Positions 32,061 through 41,032 are shown, counted from the stretch's first letter. The stretch: DNA of 64,000 bases from Betaproteobacteria bacterium (GCA_016720425.1 JADKKQ010000004.1:283475-347474), one strand, 5' to 3'. The notes: generated by a model from the sequence alone, not told the origin. Made by a program: numbers and translations.

Positions 32061-32918
32061 ATGGCTGCACACGAGACGAGCAACTCCGGCAGCAAGGCCG
32101 CAGGGCCCGGCGTCGCCGGACCGGCGGCGGCGACGCTGGCGGTCCGGATCGACGACGGCGTCGCCGTCGTCACGCTCGCGCGGCCCGAGGTCCACAACGC
32201 CTTCGACGAGGTGCTGATCGCCGAGCTCACCGCGACGCTGAAGGCGCTCGACGCCGATGCCGCGGTGCGCGTCGTCGTGCTGGCGGGGCAGGGCAGGAGC
32301 TTCTGCGCCGGCGCCGACCTCGGCTGGATGCAGCGGATGGCCGGCTACAGCCACGCCGAGAACCTCGCCGACGCCGGTGCTCTGGCGGCCATGCTCGCCA
32401 CGCTCGACCGGATGGGCAAGCCGACGATCGCCCGCGTCCACGGGGCGGCCTACGGCGGCGGCGTCGGCCTCGTCGCCTGCTGCGACATCGCCGTCGCCGC
32501 CGAGGAAGCGACCTTCGCGCTGTCCGAGGTGAAGCTGGGACTGATCCCGGCGACCATCGGCCCCTATGTGGTGGCGGCGATCGGCGCCCGGCAGGCGCGG
32601 CGGTACTTCCTCACCGCCGAGCGCTTCACCGCCGCCGAGGCGCTGCGCATCGGGCTCGTCCACGACGTCGTGCCGGCCGCCGCCGTCGACCGGCGGGTCG
32701 CCGCGCTGATCGCCGCGCTGCGGGCGGCGGGACCGCGGGCGCAGGCGGAGGCCAAGGCGCTGGTGCGTGCGGTGTCTTCGCGGCCGGTCGACGACGCGGT
32801 CATCGCCGACACGGTCGCGCGCATCGCGGCGGTGCGCGCCTCGGCCGAAGGGCGCGAGGGCGTCGCGGCGTTCCTGGAGCGCCGCCCCGCCGCGTGGTCG
32901 TCCGGGAACGGGGAGTGA
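32061..32918 (+). CDS. liuC: Enoyl-CoA hydratase, probable methylglutaconyl-CoA hydratase
   Basis: 285 residues. Crotonase fold, hydrating 3-methylglutaconyl-CoA to HMG-CoA when in the liu pathway. Signatures: RPEVHNAFDEVLIAEL, oxyanion-hole segments AGQGRSFCAGADLGWMQRM and VHGAAYGGGVGLVACCDIA, and the catalytic region FALSEVKLGLIPATIGPYV. The N-terminus carries a 25-residue Ala/Gly/Ser-rich extension (MAAHETSNSGSKAAG) beyond the usual start. It starts 8 bases after liuB. Function is inferred from its place between the two MCC subunits. Confidence 0.93.
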   Translation: MAAHETSNSGSKAAGPGVAGPAAATLAVRIDDGVAVVTLARPEVHNAFDEVLIAELTATLKALDADAAVRVVVLAGQGRSFCAGADLGWMQRMAGYSHAENLADAGALAAMLATLDRMGKPTIARVHGAAYGGGVGLVACCDIAVAAEEATFALSEVKLGLIPATIGPYVVAAIGARQARRYFLTAERFTAAEALRIGLVHDVVPAAAVDRRVAALIAALRAAGPRAQAEAKALVRAVSSRPVDDAVIADTVARIAAVRASAEGREGVAAFLERRPAAWSSGNGE

Positions 32919-32923
32919 CGACG

Positions 32924-33583
32924 ATGGGCGGTCTCGAGCAATTCGACGTCTGGCAGCTGACGGCGCTGGCCGCGGCGCTGGGCTGGGCGAGCGGCATCCG
33001 CCTCTACGCGGTGCTGTTCATCGTCGGCGGCCTGGGATTCCTGCACTGGATCGATCTGCCCGGCGGTCTCCAGTTGCTCGCGCATCCCTGGGTGCTGACG
33101 GCGTCGGGCTTCATGTTCTTCGTCGAGTTCTTCGCCGACAAGATCCCCGGCGTCGACACGCTGTGGGACGCCGTTCACACCTTCATCCGCATCCCGGCCG
33201 GCGCGGCGCTGGCCGCGAGCGTCTTCGGCGACGCGTCGGCGGCCGCCGGCGTGGCGGCGGCGATCCTCGGCGGCACGCTGGCGGCCGGCAGCCACCTCGC
33301 CAAGACCGGCAGCCGCGCGGTGATCAACACCTCGCCCGAGCCGTTCTCGAACTGGGCGGCGTCGTTCGGCGAAGAGCTGGCCGTCGGCACGGTGCTCTGG
33401 CTCGCCTTCGCCCACCCGATCGCGGCGCTGGTCGTCGTCGGCCTGCTGGTGCTGCTGATGATCTGGCTGATCCCGAAGGTGTGGCGCTTCATCCGCCGGC
33501 TGCTCGGCCGGTTCGTCGACGGCAGCGCCGGCACGCGGCGGGACGCGACCGCGATGCCCACCCGGAACAGCCCCGATGTTTGA
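32924..33583 (+). CDS. DUF4126 membrane protein
   Basis: 219 residues. A membrane protein with about five hydrophobic segments. The conserved N-terminus LTALAAALGWASGIRLYAVLF and the segment FFVEFFADKIPGVDTLWDAVH are typical of DUF4126. Function unknown; it is embedded with tight spacing in the leucine operon (5 bases after liuC, 8-base overlap with liuD), as seen for this family in several proteobacterial liu clusters. Its tail (RRLLGRFVDGSAGTRRDA) is basic and cytosolic. ATG 32924 chosen. Confidence 0.85.
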   Translation: MGGLEQFDVWQLTALAAALGWASGIRLYAVLFIVGGLGFLHWIDLPGGLQLLAHPWVLTASGFMFFVEFFADKIPGVDTLWDAVHTFIRIPAGAALAASVFGDASAAAGVAAAILGGTLAAGSHLAKTGSRAVINTSPEPFSNWAASFGEELAVGTVLWLAFAHPIAALVVVGLLVLLMIWLIPKVWRFIRRLLGRFVDGSAGTRRDATAMPTRNSPDV

Positions 33584-35585
33584 CAAGATCCTGATCGCCA
33601 ATCGCGGCGAGATCGCCTGCCGCGTCGCGCGCACCGCGCGCCGGATGGGCATCCGCACCGTGGCGGTTTATTCCGACGCCGACGCCGACGCGCTGCACGT
33701 CGCCGCCTGCGACGAGGCCTGGCGGCTGGGGCCGGCCGCGCCGCGCGAGAGCTATCTCAACGGCGACGCGATCATCGCCATCGCGCGCAAGACCGGCGCG
33801 CCAGGCGTGCACCCGGGCTACGGCTTCCTGTCCGAGAACGCGGCCTTCGCCACCGCCTGCGCGGCCGCGGGGCTGGTGTTCGTCGGCCCGCCGCCGGCGG
33901 CGATCGCGGCGATGGGGTCCAAGGCGGCGGCCAAGCGGATCATGGGCGACGCCGGCGTGCCGCTGGTGCCCGGCTATCACGGCGACGACCAGGACCCGGT
34001 GCGGCTCGCGAACGAGGCGGCGCGGATCGGCTTTCCGGTGCTGATCAAGGCCACCGCCGGCGGCGGCGGCAAGGGGATGAAGATCGTCGAGTCGGCGGAC
34101 GCGTTCGCGGCGGCGCTCGCGTCGGCGCAGCGCGAGGCCAAGGCCGCCTTCGGCGACGAGCGCGTGCTGCTCGAAAAGTACCTGTCCGCGCCGCGCCACA
34201 TCGAGATCCAGGTGTTCGCCGACGGCCACGGCAACGCCGTCACGCTGTTCGAGCGCGACTGTTCGGTGCAGCGCCGGCACCAGAAGGTGCTGGAGGAGGC
34301 CCCGGCGCCCGCGATGGAGGCGCGACACCGGCGGGCGATGGGCGAGGCGGCGCTGGCTGCGGCGAAGGCGATCGGCTACGTCGGCGCGGGCACCGTCGAG
34401 TTCATCGCCGCCGACAGCTTCGCGCGCGACGGGACGTTCTATTTCATGGAGATGAACACCCGGCTGCAGGTCGAGCACCCGGTGACCGAGATGATCACCG
34501 GCCTCGACCTCGTCGAGTGGCAGTTGCGCGTGGCGGCCGGCGAGCCGCTGCCGCGCCGGCAGGACGAGCTCGCCATCGACGGGCACGCGATCGAGGCGCG
34601 CATCTATGCCGAGGATCCCGGGCGCGGCTTCCTGCCGTCGATCGGCACCCTCGCGCACCTGCGCGCCCCGGCGGCGCAGGCCGGCGTGCGCGTCGACACC
34701 GGCGTGCGCGCCGGCGACGAGATCTCGCCCTACTACGACCCGATGATCGCCAAGCTCGTCGTCCACGGCGACGACCGCGCGGCGGCGCTGCGGCGGCTCG
34801 CCGAGGCGCTGGCCGGCTGCGAGATCGTCGGCGTGGCCACCAACGTCGCGTTCCTGCAGCGCGTCGTCGCGCACGCGGCGTTCGCCTCCGGGCGCGTCGA
34901 CACCGGCCTCATCGCGCGCCACCACGACGCGCTGTTTCCGGCGCCTGCACCGACGCCCGCCGACGCGATCCTCGCGGCGGCGCTCGCCGAGGTGCAGGGC
35001 CTCGTCCGCGCGCGGGCGGCGGCGGCCGCCGCCGCGGGCGACCCCGGGTCGCCGTGGCACGCGGTCGACCCGTGGTGGCCGAACAGCGCGCTGCACGCGA
35101 TCGCGCTGTCGTTCGCCGACGCCGATCTGCGGCATGACGTGGCGGTCCGCCGCGACGGCGCCGGCTGGCGGATGCTGCACGAGGGCCGCGACGTGCGCGC
35201 ACTGGTCCGCGAGCGCGACGGCCGGCTGGTGATCACCGCCGACGGCGCCGAGTTCGTCGCCACGGTGGTCGCGCACGGCGAGGAGCGGCACGTGTTCCTG
35301 GCCGGTGCGCACTGGCGGCTGCAGCGGGTCGACCGCCTCGCCCACGCCGGCGAGGACGACAGCCACGGCGGCCACCTGATGGCGCCGATGTCGGGCACCG
35401 TGGTCGCGGTGCTGGTGCGGGCCGGTGACGTCGTCGAACGCGGCACGCCGCTGCTGGTCCTCGAGGCGATGAAGATGGAGCACACGATCGTCGCCCCGGC
35501 GCCGGGCACCGTGGTCGCCGTCAACTACGCTGCCGGCGAGCGGGTCCGCGAGGGTGCCGACCTGGTCGACATCGACGGCGAATGA
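33576..35585 (+). CDS. liuD: 3-Methylcrotonyl-CoA carboxylase, alpha (biotin-bearing) subunit
   Basis: 669 residues. Order: biotin carboxylase N-domain (ILIANRGEIACRVARTARR), ATP-grasp domain (TAGGGGKGMKIVES; the Glu/Asn region FYFMEMNTRLQVEHPVTEMI), biotin carboxylase C-domain (GHAIEARIYAEDPGRGFLPS), MCC-type BT linker domain, and a C-terminal biotinyl domain with the biotinylated Lys in LEAMKMEHTI. It overlaps DUF4126 by 8 bases and the next gene by 4. All key residues are present. Confidence 0.97.
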   Translation: MFDKILIANRGEIACRVARTARRMGIRTVAVYSDADADALHVAACDEAWRLGPAAPRESYLNGDAIIAIARKTGAPGVHPGYGFLSENAAFATACAAAGLVFVGPPPAAIAAMGSKAAAKRIMGDAGVPLVPGYHGDDQDPVRLANEAARIGFPVLIKATAGGGGKGMKIVESADAFAAALASAQREAKAAFGDERVLLEKYLSAPRHIEIQVFADGHGNAVTLFERDCSVQRRHQKVLEEAPAPAMEARHRRAMGEAALAAAKAIGYVGAGTVEFIAADSFARDGTFYFMEMNTRLQVEHPVTEMITGLDLVEWQLRVAAGEPLPRRQDELAIDGHAIEARIYAEDPGRGFLPSIGTLAHLRAPAAQAGVRVDTGVRAGDEISPYYDPMIAKLVVHGDDRAAALRRLAEALAGCEIVGVATNVAFLQRVVAHAAFASGRVDTGLIARHHDALFPAPAPTPADAILAAALAEVQGLVRARAAAAAAAGDPGSPWHAVDPWWPNSALHAIALSFADADLRHDVAVRRDGAGWRMLHEGRDVRALVRERDGRLVITADGAEFVATVVAHGEERHVFLAGAHWRLQRVDRLAHAGEDDSHGGHLMAPMSGTVVAVLVRAGDVVERGTPLLVLEAMKMEHTIVAPAPGTVVAVNYAAGERVREGADLVDIDGE

Positions 35586-36532
35586 CCGTCAGCGGCGCGA
35601 CACCGCGCTTCCGGCTGTTGGTGCAGGTGCCGGGCCCGACGCAGGACGTCTGGCGGCGCGCCTTCGCGGCTGCGTTGCCCGAGGCGGCGGTGGCCGCCTG
35701 GCCCGACGTTGCGGCGCCGCCCGATTACGCGGCCGTGTGGAAGCCGCCCGTGGAGCTGTTCGAGCGCTGCCCGGGGCTGCAGGCGATCTTCAACCTCGGT
35801 GCCGGCGTCGATGCGCTGCTGGCGACTCCGACCTTGCCGGCCGCGACGCCGATCTACCGCCTCGAGGACGCCGGGATGGCCGAGCAGATGGCCGAGTACG
35901 TGACGCTGGCGGTGCTGCGCGCCTACCGCGAGGTCGACGCCTACGCCGAGCAGCAGCGCGATCGCATCTGGCAGCCGCGCCGGCGTCGCCCCAAGGCGGA
36001 ATTCGGCGTCGGCATCCTCGGCCTGGGCGTGCTGGGGCAGGCGGTGGCCGCGGCGCTGCAGCCGTTCGGCTTTCCGGTCGCCGGCTGGAGTCGCACGCGC
36101 CGGACGGTGGCGGGGGTGACGAGCTACGCCGGCGACGACGAGCTGGGCGCGTTTCTCGCCGGCACGCGCGTGCTCGTCTGCCTGCTGCCGGCGACCGCAG
36201 CGACCGTCGACCTGCTCGACGCCGCGACGCTCTCGTTGCTGCCGCGCGGCGCCGAGGTCGTCAACATCGCGCGCGGCAGCCTGCTGGTCGACGCCGACCT
36301 CCTCGCGCTGCTCGACGCCGGGCACCTCGCCCGGGCGACGCTCGACGTGTTTCGCGACGAGCCGCTGCCGGCGACGCACCCGTTCTGGCATCATCCGCGG
36401 ATCACGATCACGCCGCACACGTCGGCGGTGACGCGCGTCGACGCGTCGGTGGCGCAGGTCGCCGCCAGGCTGCGGCGGCTCGCGGACGGGCTCCCCATCG
36501 GCGGGCGCGTCGACCGCAACCGAGGCTATTGA
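35582..36532 (+). CDS. ghrA: Glyoxylate/hydroxypyruvate reductase-like 2-hydroxyacid dehydrogenase
   Basis: 316 residues. D-2-hydroxyacid dehydrogenase fold: NAD(P) Rossmann motif GILGLGVLGQAVAAAL, catalytic Arg in VVNIARGSLLVDADLL, Glu region and His in ITITPHTSAVTRVD. Closest in form to GhrA-type enzymes that reduce glyoxylate and hydroxypyruvate, but substrate preference cannot be read from sequence. ATGA overlap with liuD indicates translational coupling, so it belongs to the leucine operon. No role for it in leucine breakdown is obvious. Confidence 0.85.
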   Translation: MTVSGATPRFRLLVQVPGPTQDVWRRAFAAALPEAAVAAWPDVAAPPDYAAVWKPPVELFERCPGLQAIFNLGAGVDALLATPTLPAATPIYRLEDAGMAEQMAEYVTLAVLRAYREVDAYAEQQRDRIWQPRRRRPKAEFGVGILGLGVLGQAVAAALQPFGFPVAGWSRTRRTVAGVTSYAGDDELGAFLAGTRVLVCLLPATAATVDLLDAATLSLLPRGAEVVNIARGSLLVDADLLALLDAGHLARATLDVFRDEPLPATHPFWHHPRITITPHTSAVTRVDASVAQVAARLRRLADGLPIGGRVDRNRGY

Positions 36533-36536
36533 ACGC

Positions 36537-37472
36537 ATGGCAAGCCAGCACCATTCGCTCCCCCGCCAGGTCCGCCTGGTCGAAGTCGGCCCGCGCGACG
36601 GCCTGCAGAACGAGAAGGCGACGGTCCCGACCGACGTCAAGGTCGCCTTCATCGACCGCCTCGCCGCCGCGGGCCTGCGCGCCATCGAGGCGACGTCGTT
36701 CGTCTCGCCCAAGTGGGTGCCGCAGATGGCCGACGCGGCCAACGTGATGGCCTGCATCGCGCGCCGTCCGGGCGTCGTCTACTCGGTGCTGGTGCCCAAC
36801 ATGAAGGGCTTCGAGGGTGCGCTGGCGGCGAAGGCCGACGAGGTCGTCGTCTTCGGCGCGGCGAGCGAGGCGTTTTCGCAGCGGAACATCAATTGCGGAA
36901 TCGCCGAGTCGATCGAGCGCTTCCGCCCGGTGGCCGCCGCGGCGCTCGCGGCCGGCATGCGCGTGCGCGGCGCGATCTCCTGCGCGCTCGGCTGTCCGTA
37001 CCAGGGCGAGGTGACGCCGGAGGCCGTCGGCCGCGTCGCGCGGCTGCTGCGCGACATCGGCGTCCAGCACGTCGGCGTCGCCGACACCATCGGCGTCGGC
37101 ACGCCGGCGAAGACGCAGCGGGCGATGGAGGCGGCGCTCGCCGTATTCCCGCTGGACGAGGTCAGCGGGCACTTCCACGACACCTACGGCCAGGCGCTGG
37201 CCAACATCTACGCCTGCCTCGAGCTCGGCATCGCCACCTTCGACACCAGCGCGGCGGGCCTCGGCGGCTGCCCCTACGCCAAGGGCGCGACCGGCAACGT
37301 CGCCACCGAGGACGTCGTCTACCTGCTGCAGGGGCTGGGCATCGACACCGGCGTCGACCTCGACCGGCTGCGCGCCGCCGGCGAGTTCGTCTCCACCGCG
37401 CTGGGGCGCCCGTCGGCGTCGCGCGTCGCGCGCGCGCTCGCCGCGCGGGAGACGGGGACGGTCGGGAAATGA
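36537..37472 (+). CDS. liuE: Hydroxymethylglutaryl-CoA lyase
   Basis: 311 residues. It cleaves HMG-CoA to acetoacetate and acetyl-CoA, the final liu step. TIM-barrel HMGL-like domain with VEVGPRDGLQNEKA (catalytic Arg/Asp and metal ligand), HFHDTYGQALANIY (metal-binding His pair) and the glycine loop with the catalytic Cys AGLGGCPYAKGATGN. Normal length. It starts 5 bases after the reductase gene and overlaps the DUF1289 gene by 4 bases. Confidence 0.97.
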   Translation: MASQHHSLPRQVRLVEVGPRDGLQNEKATVPTDVKVAFIDRLAAAGLRAIEATSFVSPKWVPQMADAANVMACIARRPGVVYSVLVPNMKGFEGALAAKADEVVVFGAASEAFSQRNINCGIAESIERFRPVAAAALAAGMRVRGAISCALGCPYQGEVTPEAVGRVARLLRDIGVQHVGVADTIGVGTPAKTQRAMEAALAVFPLDEVSGHFHDTYGQALANIYACLELGIATFDTSAAGLGGCPYAKGATGNVATEDVVYLLQGLGIDTGVDLDRLRAAGEFVSTALGRPSASRVARALAARETGTVGK

Positions 37473-37690
37473 GCCGCCCGGCGACCCGGCCTGCCGCATC
37501 CGCGTCGGGGGTCGACGTGCCGTCGCCCTGCGTCAGCATCTGCGAGATGAGCCCGCACAACGGCTTTTGCGTCGGCTGCTACCGGACGCTGGACGAGATC
37601 GCCGCCTGGAGCGTGCTCGACGCCGCGGCCAAGCGCGCGATCGTCGACGCGCTGCCGGCGCGGCGCGCGACGGCGCAGAGCCCCCGTTGA
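37469..37690 (+). CDS. DUF1289 small cysteine-rich protein
   Basis: 73 residues. Typical DUF1289 core SPCVSICEMSPHNGFCVGCY with four cysteines (C-x3-C, C-x2-C), followed by RTLDEIAAW; probably a small metal or iron-sulfur binding protein, function unknown. ATGA overlap with liuE shows it is translated as the last gene of the operon. The product is too short to be found by long-frame searches but the motif is clear. Confidence 0.85.
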   Translation: MSRPATRPAASASGVDVPSPCVSICEMSPHNGFCVGCYRTLDEIAAWSVLDAAAKRAIVDALPARRATAQSPR

Positions 37691-37739
37691 ACCGGTGCGT
37701 AAAGACCCGAGCCGTGGTGGGAGCCCCTGTAGATGCCCC

Positions 37740-37806
37740 TGCAGGAGCGGCTTCAGCCGCGAATGGGTTGGGGCAACGGCCGATCGCGGCTGACGCCGCT
37801 CCTACA
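37740..37806. repeat. REP-like inverted-repeat pair
   Basis: Two 23-base arms, 37740-37762 and 37784-37806, in inverted orientation, with 21 of 23 positions complementary. Each arm resembles the common gtaggagcggcttcagccgcga REP unit known from pseudomonads and xanthomonads. Each arm also has an internal cggct(t)cagccg dyad. Intergenic, downstream of the DUF1289 gene. Confidence 0.8.
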
Positions 37807-37847
37807 GGAACTCCGCTTTCAAGCACCGAGCTGCCGGATCAACGACC

Positions 37848-38513
37848 GTGATCGCCGACTGGTACTTCGATTTCGTCTCGCCGTTCGCCTATCTGCAGAG
37901 CGAGCGGCTGGCGACGCTCGCCCCGCGGATCGAGATCCGCTACAAGCCGGTGCTGTTCGCCGCGCTGCTCGACGCGCACGGGCACAAGGGGCCGGCGGAG
38001 ATTCCCGCCAAGCGCGCGTTCATCTATCGCCAGTGCCTCTGGCAGGCGGGGCGGATGGGCATTCCGCTGCGCTTCCCGCACGAGCACCCGTTCAACCCGC
38101 TGCCGCTCCTGCGCCTCGCCATCGCCTGCGACTCGACCGCCGCCGCGGTGCACCGGATCTTCCGCTTCGTCTGGCGCGACGGGCGCCTGCCCGACCTGCC
38201 GATCGAGTGGGCCGAGCTGGTCGCCGATCTGGGCCTCGCCAACGCGCAGGCGAGGATCGCCGCGCGCGAGGTCAAGGACGAGCTGCGCCGGAACACCGAC
38301 GAGGCGATCGAGCGCGGCGTGTTCGGCGTGCCGACGCTGTATCTCGGCGGCGAGATCTTCTGGGGGGCCGACGCGACGGCGATGGCGGCCGACTACGCCG
38401 CCGCAGGCTGTCGCTGGACCGAGCCCGAGTACGCACGGGTCGCCGGACTGCCGGTCGGGGCCGCGCGCGCGCCCAAGCCGCGGCCCGCAGTGCGCCGCGG
38501 CAAGCGGTCCTGA
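37848..38513 (+). CDS. 2-Hydroxychromene-2-carboxylate isomerase-like protein (second copy)
   Basis: 221 residues, GTG start at 37848. DsbA-fold: N-terminal WYFDFVSPFAYLQSERL with the Ser in the active-site position, and GVFGVPTLYLGGEIFWGAD for the cis-Pro loop. Similar in design to the protein encoded at 29056 but clearly divergent. The C-terminal 20 residues are basic (RAPKPRPAVRRGKRS). It stands apart from the operon behind the REP-like repeat and may have its own promoter. Glutathione-dependent isomerase is the family function; substrate unknown. Confidence 0.88.
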   Translation: MIADWYFDFVSPFAYLQSERLATLAPRIEIRYKPVLFAALLDAHGHKGPAEIPAKRAFIYRQCLWQAGRMGIPLRFPHEHPFNPLPLLRLAIACDSTAAAVHRIFRFVWRDGRLPDLPIEWAELVADLGLANAQARIAAREVKDELRRNTDEAIERGVFGVPTLYLGGEIFWGADATAMAADYAAAGCRWTEPEYARVAGLPVGAARAPKPRPAVRRGKRS

Positions 38514-38570
38514 TCCCCTTGGCGTCGGTGGCGCAACGGCTCCGTCGGCCGCCCGGCCACTGACTGCGGC

Positions 38571-39758
38571 TCAGGGCAGCCTGACGCTGCCCTCGGCGAC
38601 GAGCGCGGCGATCGCGCTCTCGTCGTAGCCCGCCTCGCGCAGCACCTCGACGCCGTGCTGCCCCTGCACCGGGGCGTCCCTGCGGATCGCGAACTCGTGG
38701 CCGTCCATCCGGAACGGCGGCGCGTACTGCCGGGCGCCGGACGCGTCGCGGACCACCATCCGGCGCGCGGCGTACTGCGGGTCGGCGAGCGCTTCGTCGA
38801 GCGTCGCCACCGGCGTGACGCAGCAGTCGACCTCGGCGAACGCCTCGACCCAGTGCGCGAGCGGCCGGGACGCGAGGATCGCCTCGACTTCGCGGCGCGC
38901 GTGCGCGCCGGCGTCGCCGGTCGCCAGGCCCTGCGGCGCGAGATCCGGCCGGCCGAGCGTCGCGCAGAAGAGCTGCCAGAACTTGGGCTCCAGCGCGCCG
39001 ACGGCGAGCCAGCGGCCGTCGGCGGTGCCGTAGACGCCGTACGCGGGGACGCCGCCGGTCAGCAGGTCCTCGCCCCGCGGCAGCGTGCGGCCCCACTGCT
39101 CCAGCGCGTGCAGCGCGAAGATGTTGTGCGCGAGCGCGGCGTCGGCCATCGCCACGTCGATGCTGCGCCCGCGGCCGGTCCGTTGCGCCCCGACCAGCGC
39201 GGCGAGGATGGCGATCGCCGCCGACGCGGCGCCCCCCAGCAGGTCGGCGATCTGCAGGTTGGACAGCGCGGGCGCGCCGCCGCGCACCCCCGTCTGGTCG
39301 AGGATGCCCGAGTAGCCGAGGTAGTTGATGTCGTGGCCGGCGTGCGCGGCGCGCGGGCCGGTCTGGCCGTAGCCGGTGATCGACGCATGGACCAGCCGGG
39401 GATTCGCCGCCGTCAGCGTCGCCGCGTCGGCGCCGAGCGCCGTCGTCACGCCGGGACGGAAGCTCTCGACCACGACGTCGGCACGCCGCGCCAGGGCGAG
39501 CAGCGCCGCGCGTCCGCCCGCGCGCTTCAGGTCCAGCGCCACGCTGCGCTTGTTGCGGTTGACCGCCCGGAAGAACGCCGACACCGTGCCGGGCGCGTTA
39601 CCGAGGTCGCGCGCGTAGTCGCCGGCGCCAGTGTCCTCGACCTTGACGACGTCGGCGCCAAGGTCGGCGAGGTAGAGCGTGCACACCGGGCCCGGCAGCA
39701 GCCGGGTGAGGTCGAGCACGCGGATGCCGGCGAGCGGCGCGGCGTGGTCCTGCGGCAT
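38571..39758 (-). CDS. Family III CoA-transferase, alpha-methylacyl-CoA racemase-like
   Basis: 395 residues. CaiB/BaiF family: N-terminal RVLDLTRLLPGPVCTLYLADLGADVVKVED, RNKRSVALDLK, and the conserved GHDINYLGYSGIL with the Asp typical of AMACR-type racemases. It could racemise 2-methylacyl-CoA or transfer CoA; the AMACR-like motif favours racemase. The C-terminal part (TPVATLDEALADPQ, RMDGHEFAIR) is normal. It lies 31 bases after purK in the same direction, but no purine role is expected. Confidence 0.9.
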   Translation of the reverse strand: MPQDHAAPLAGIRVLDLTRLLPGPVCTLYLADLGADVVKVEDTGAGDYARDLGNAPGTVSAFFRAVNRNKRSVALDLKRAGGRAALLALARRADVVVESFRPGVTTALGADAATLTAANPRLVHASITGYGQTGPRAAHAGHDINYLGYSGILDQTGVRGGAPALSNLQIADLLGGAASAAIAILAALVGAQRTGRGRSIDVAMADAALAHNIFALHALEQWGRTLPRGEDLLTGGVPAYGVYGTADGRWLAVGALEPKFWQLFCATLGRPDLAPQGLATGDAGAHARREVEAILASRPLAHWVEAFAEVDCCVTPVATLDEALADPQYAARRMVVRDASGARQYAPPFRMDGHEFAIRRDAPVQGQHGVEVLREAGYDESAIAALVAEGSVRLP

Positions 39759-39789
39759 GGCGGCGGCGCCCGGGTGCGCGATCGGCCTC

Positions 39790-40995
39790 TCAGAGGTCGC
39801 CGGCGAACGGGATGCCGAGATCGCGCTTGATCGTCCGCGCGACGTCGAGCGCCTCGGCCAGCGTCGGGGCGAGGCAGCTGACGTGCCCCATCTTGCGCGC
39901 CCGGCGCGGCTCGGACTTGCCGTAGAGGTGCAGCTTCGCCTGCGGATGGCGCAGCACCTGCGTCCAGTCCGGCTCGCGCGGCGTCGTGTCTGCGGCGGCG
40001 GCGAACCACAGGTCGCCGAGGAGGTTGACCATCACCGCCGGCTCGAGCTGCCGCGTGTCGCCCAGCGGCATGCCGGCGAGCACCCGTGCCTGCTGCTCGA
40101 ACTGCGAGGTCACGCAGGCGTCGATGGTGTAGTGGCCGCTGTTGTGCGGCCGCGGCGCGATCTCGTTGACCAGCAGCCGTCCGGCGTCAGTGACGAACAG
40201 CTCGACGCAGAGCACGCCGCGGTAGTCGAGGCGCTCGGCGATCGCCAGCGCCGTGCGCCGGGCTTCGTCGGCGATGCCGTCGGCGACGCGCGCGGGGACG
40301 ATCGACACGTCGAGGATGCCGTCGCGGTGCCGGTTCTCGGCGACCGGCCAGGCCGTCGTCCGGCGCTGCTCGTCGCGGGCGACGATCACCGAGACCTCGC
40401 AGGCCAGCGTCACGAACTGCTCGAGCACGCAGGCGGCCCCGCCCATCGTCGCGAAGGCCGCGACGACGTCGTCGACCGTGCGCACGCGGACCTGGCCCTT
40501 GCCGTCGTAGCCGAGGCGCGCGCTCTTGACGATGCCGGGCAGCAGAGCGCCGCTGACGGCGCGCGCGTCGGCGGCGCTGGAGAGCACCGCGTGCGGCGCG
40601 ACGGCGAAGCCCTGTGCGGCGAGGAAGGTCTTCTCGCTGATGCGGTCCTGCGCGATCGCGACGCTCGCGGCGCCGGGCGACACGCGCCGGTGGCGGGCGA
40701 GGAAGTCGAGCGCGGCCGCGGGGACATTCTCGAACTCGGTGGTCACCGCCGACGCGAGCTCAGCCATCTCGGCCAGCGCCGCGGGGTCGAGGTAGTCGGC
40801 GCGAAGGTGCCGGTCGGCGACGGTTCCGGCCGGGCTGTCGGCGCCGGGGTCGAGCACCGCGACGCGGTAGCCCATGCTCTGCGCCGCCATGCAGAACATC
40901 CGGCCGAGCTGGCCGCCGCCGAGGAGCCCCAGCCAGGCGCCGGGCGCGATCACCTCGGGACGGGGCGCGGGCGGCGGTGCGGCAGCGTCGTTCAT
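39790..40995 (-). CDS. purK: 5-(Carboxyamino)imidazole ribonucleotide synthase
   Basis: About 401 residues. It uses ATP and bicarbonate to carboxylate AIR to N5-CAIR in purine synthesis. N-terminal LGLLGGGQLGRMF nucleotide motif, ATP-grasp domain with GIVKSARLGYDGKGQ, ENRHRDGILDVSI, and LLVNEIAPRPHNSGHYTIDA with metal-binding Glu/Asn. Start ATG 40995 chosen; GTG 41013 would add six residues, and neither has a strong ribosome site. It follows purE by 37 bases on the same strand. Confidence 0.96.
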   Translation of the reverse strand: MNDAAAPPPAPRPEVIAPGAWLGLLGGGQLGRMFCMAAQSMGYRVAVLDPGADSPAGTVADRHLRADYLDPAALAEMAELASAVTTEFENVPAAALDFLARHRRVSPGAASVAIAQDRISEKTFLAAQGFAVAPHAVLSSAADARAVSGALLPGIVKSARLGYDGKGQVRVRTVDDVVAAFATMGGAACVLEQFVTLACEVSVIVARDEQRRTTAWPVAENRHRDGILDVSIVPARVADGIADEARRTALAIAERLDYRGVLCVELFVTDAGRLLVNEIAPRPHNSGHYTIDACVTSQFEQQARVLAGMPLGDTRQLEPAVMVNLLGDLWFAAAADTTPREPDWTQVLRHPQAKLHLYGKSEPRRARKMGHVSCLAPTLAEALDVARTIKRDLGIPFAGDL

Positions 40996-41032
40996 CGCCG
41001 TCGGTGCGGGCACGTGCCGCGCCGGGAGCCGG

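Noticed and set aside
33489..35483. Long antisense frame opposite liuD
   Set aside because: Composition and position show it is a shadow of liuD.
37740..37806. Intrinsic terminator of the leucine operon
   Set aside because: The inverted arms match a REP unit, the spacing is long and no T tract follows; termination may still be helped, but REP is the better name.
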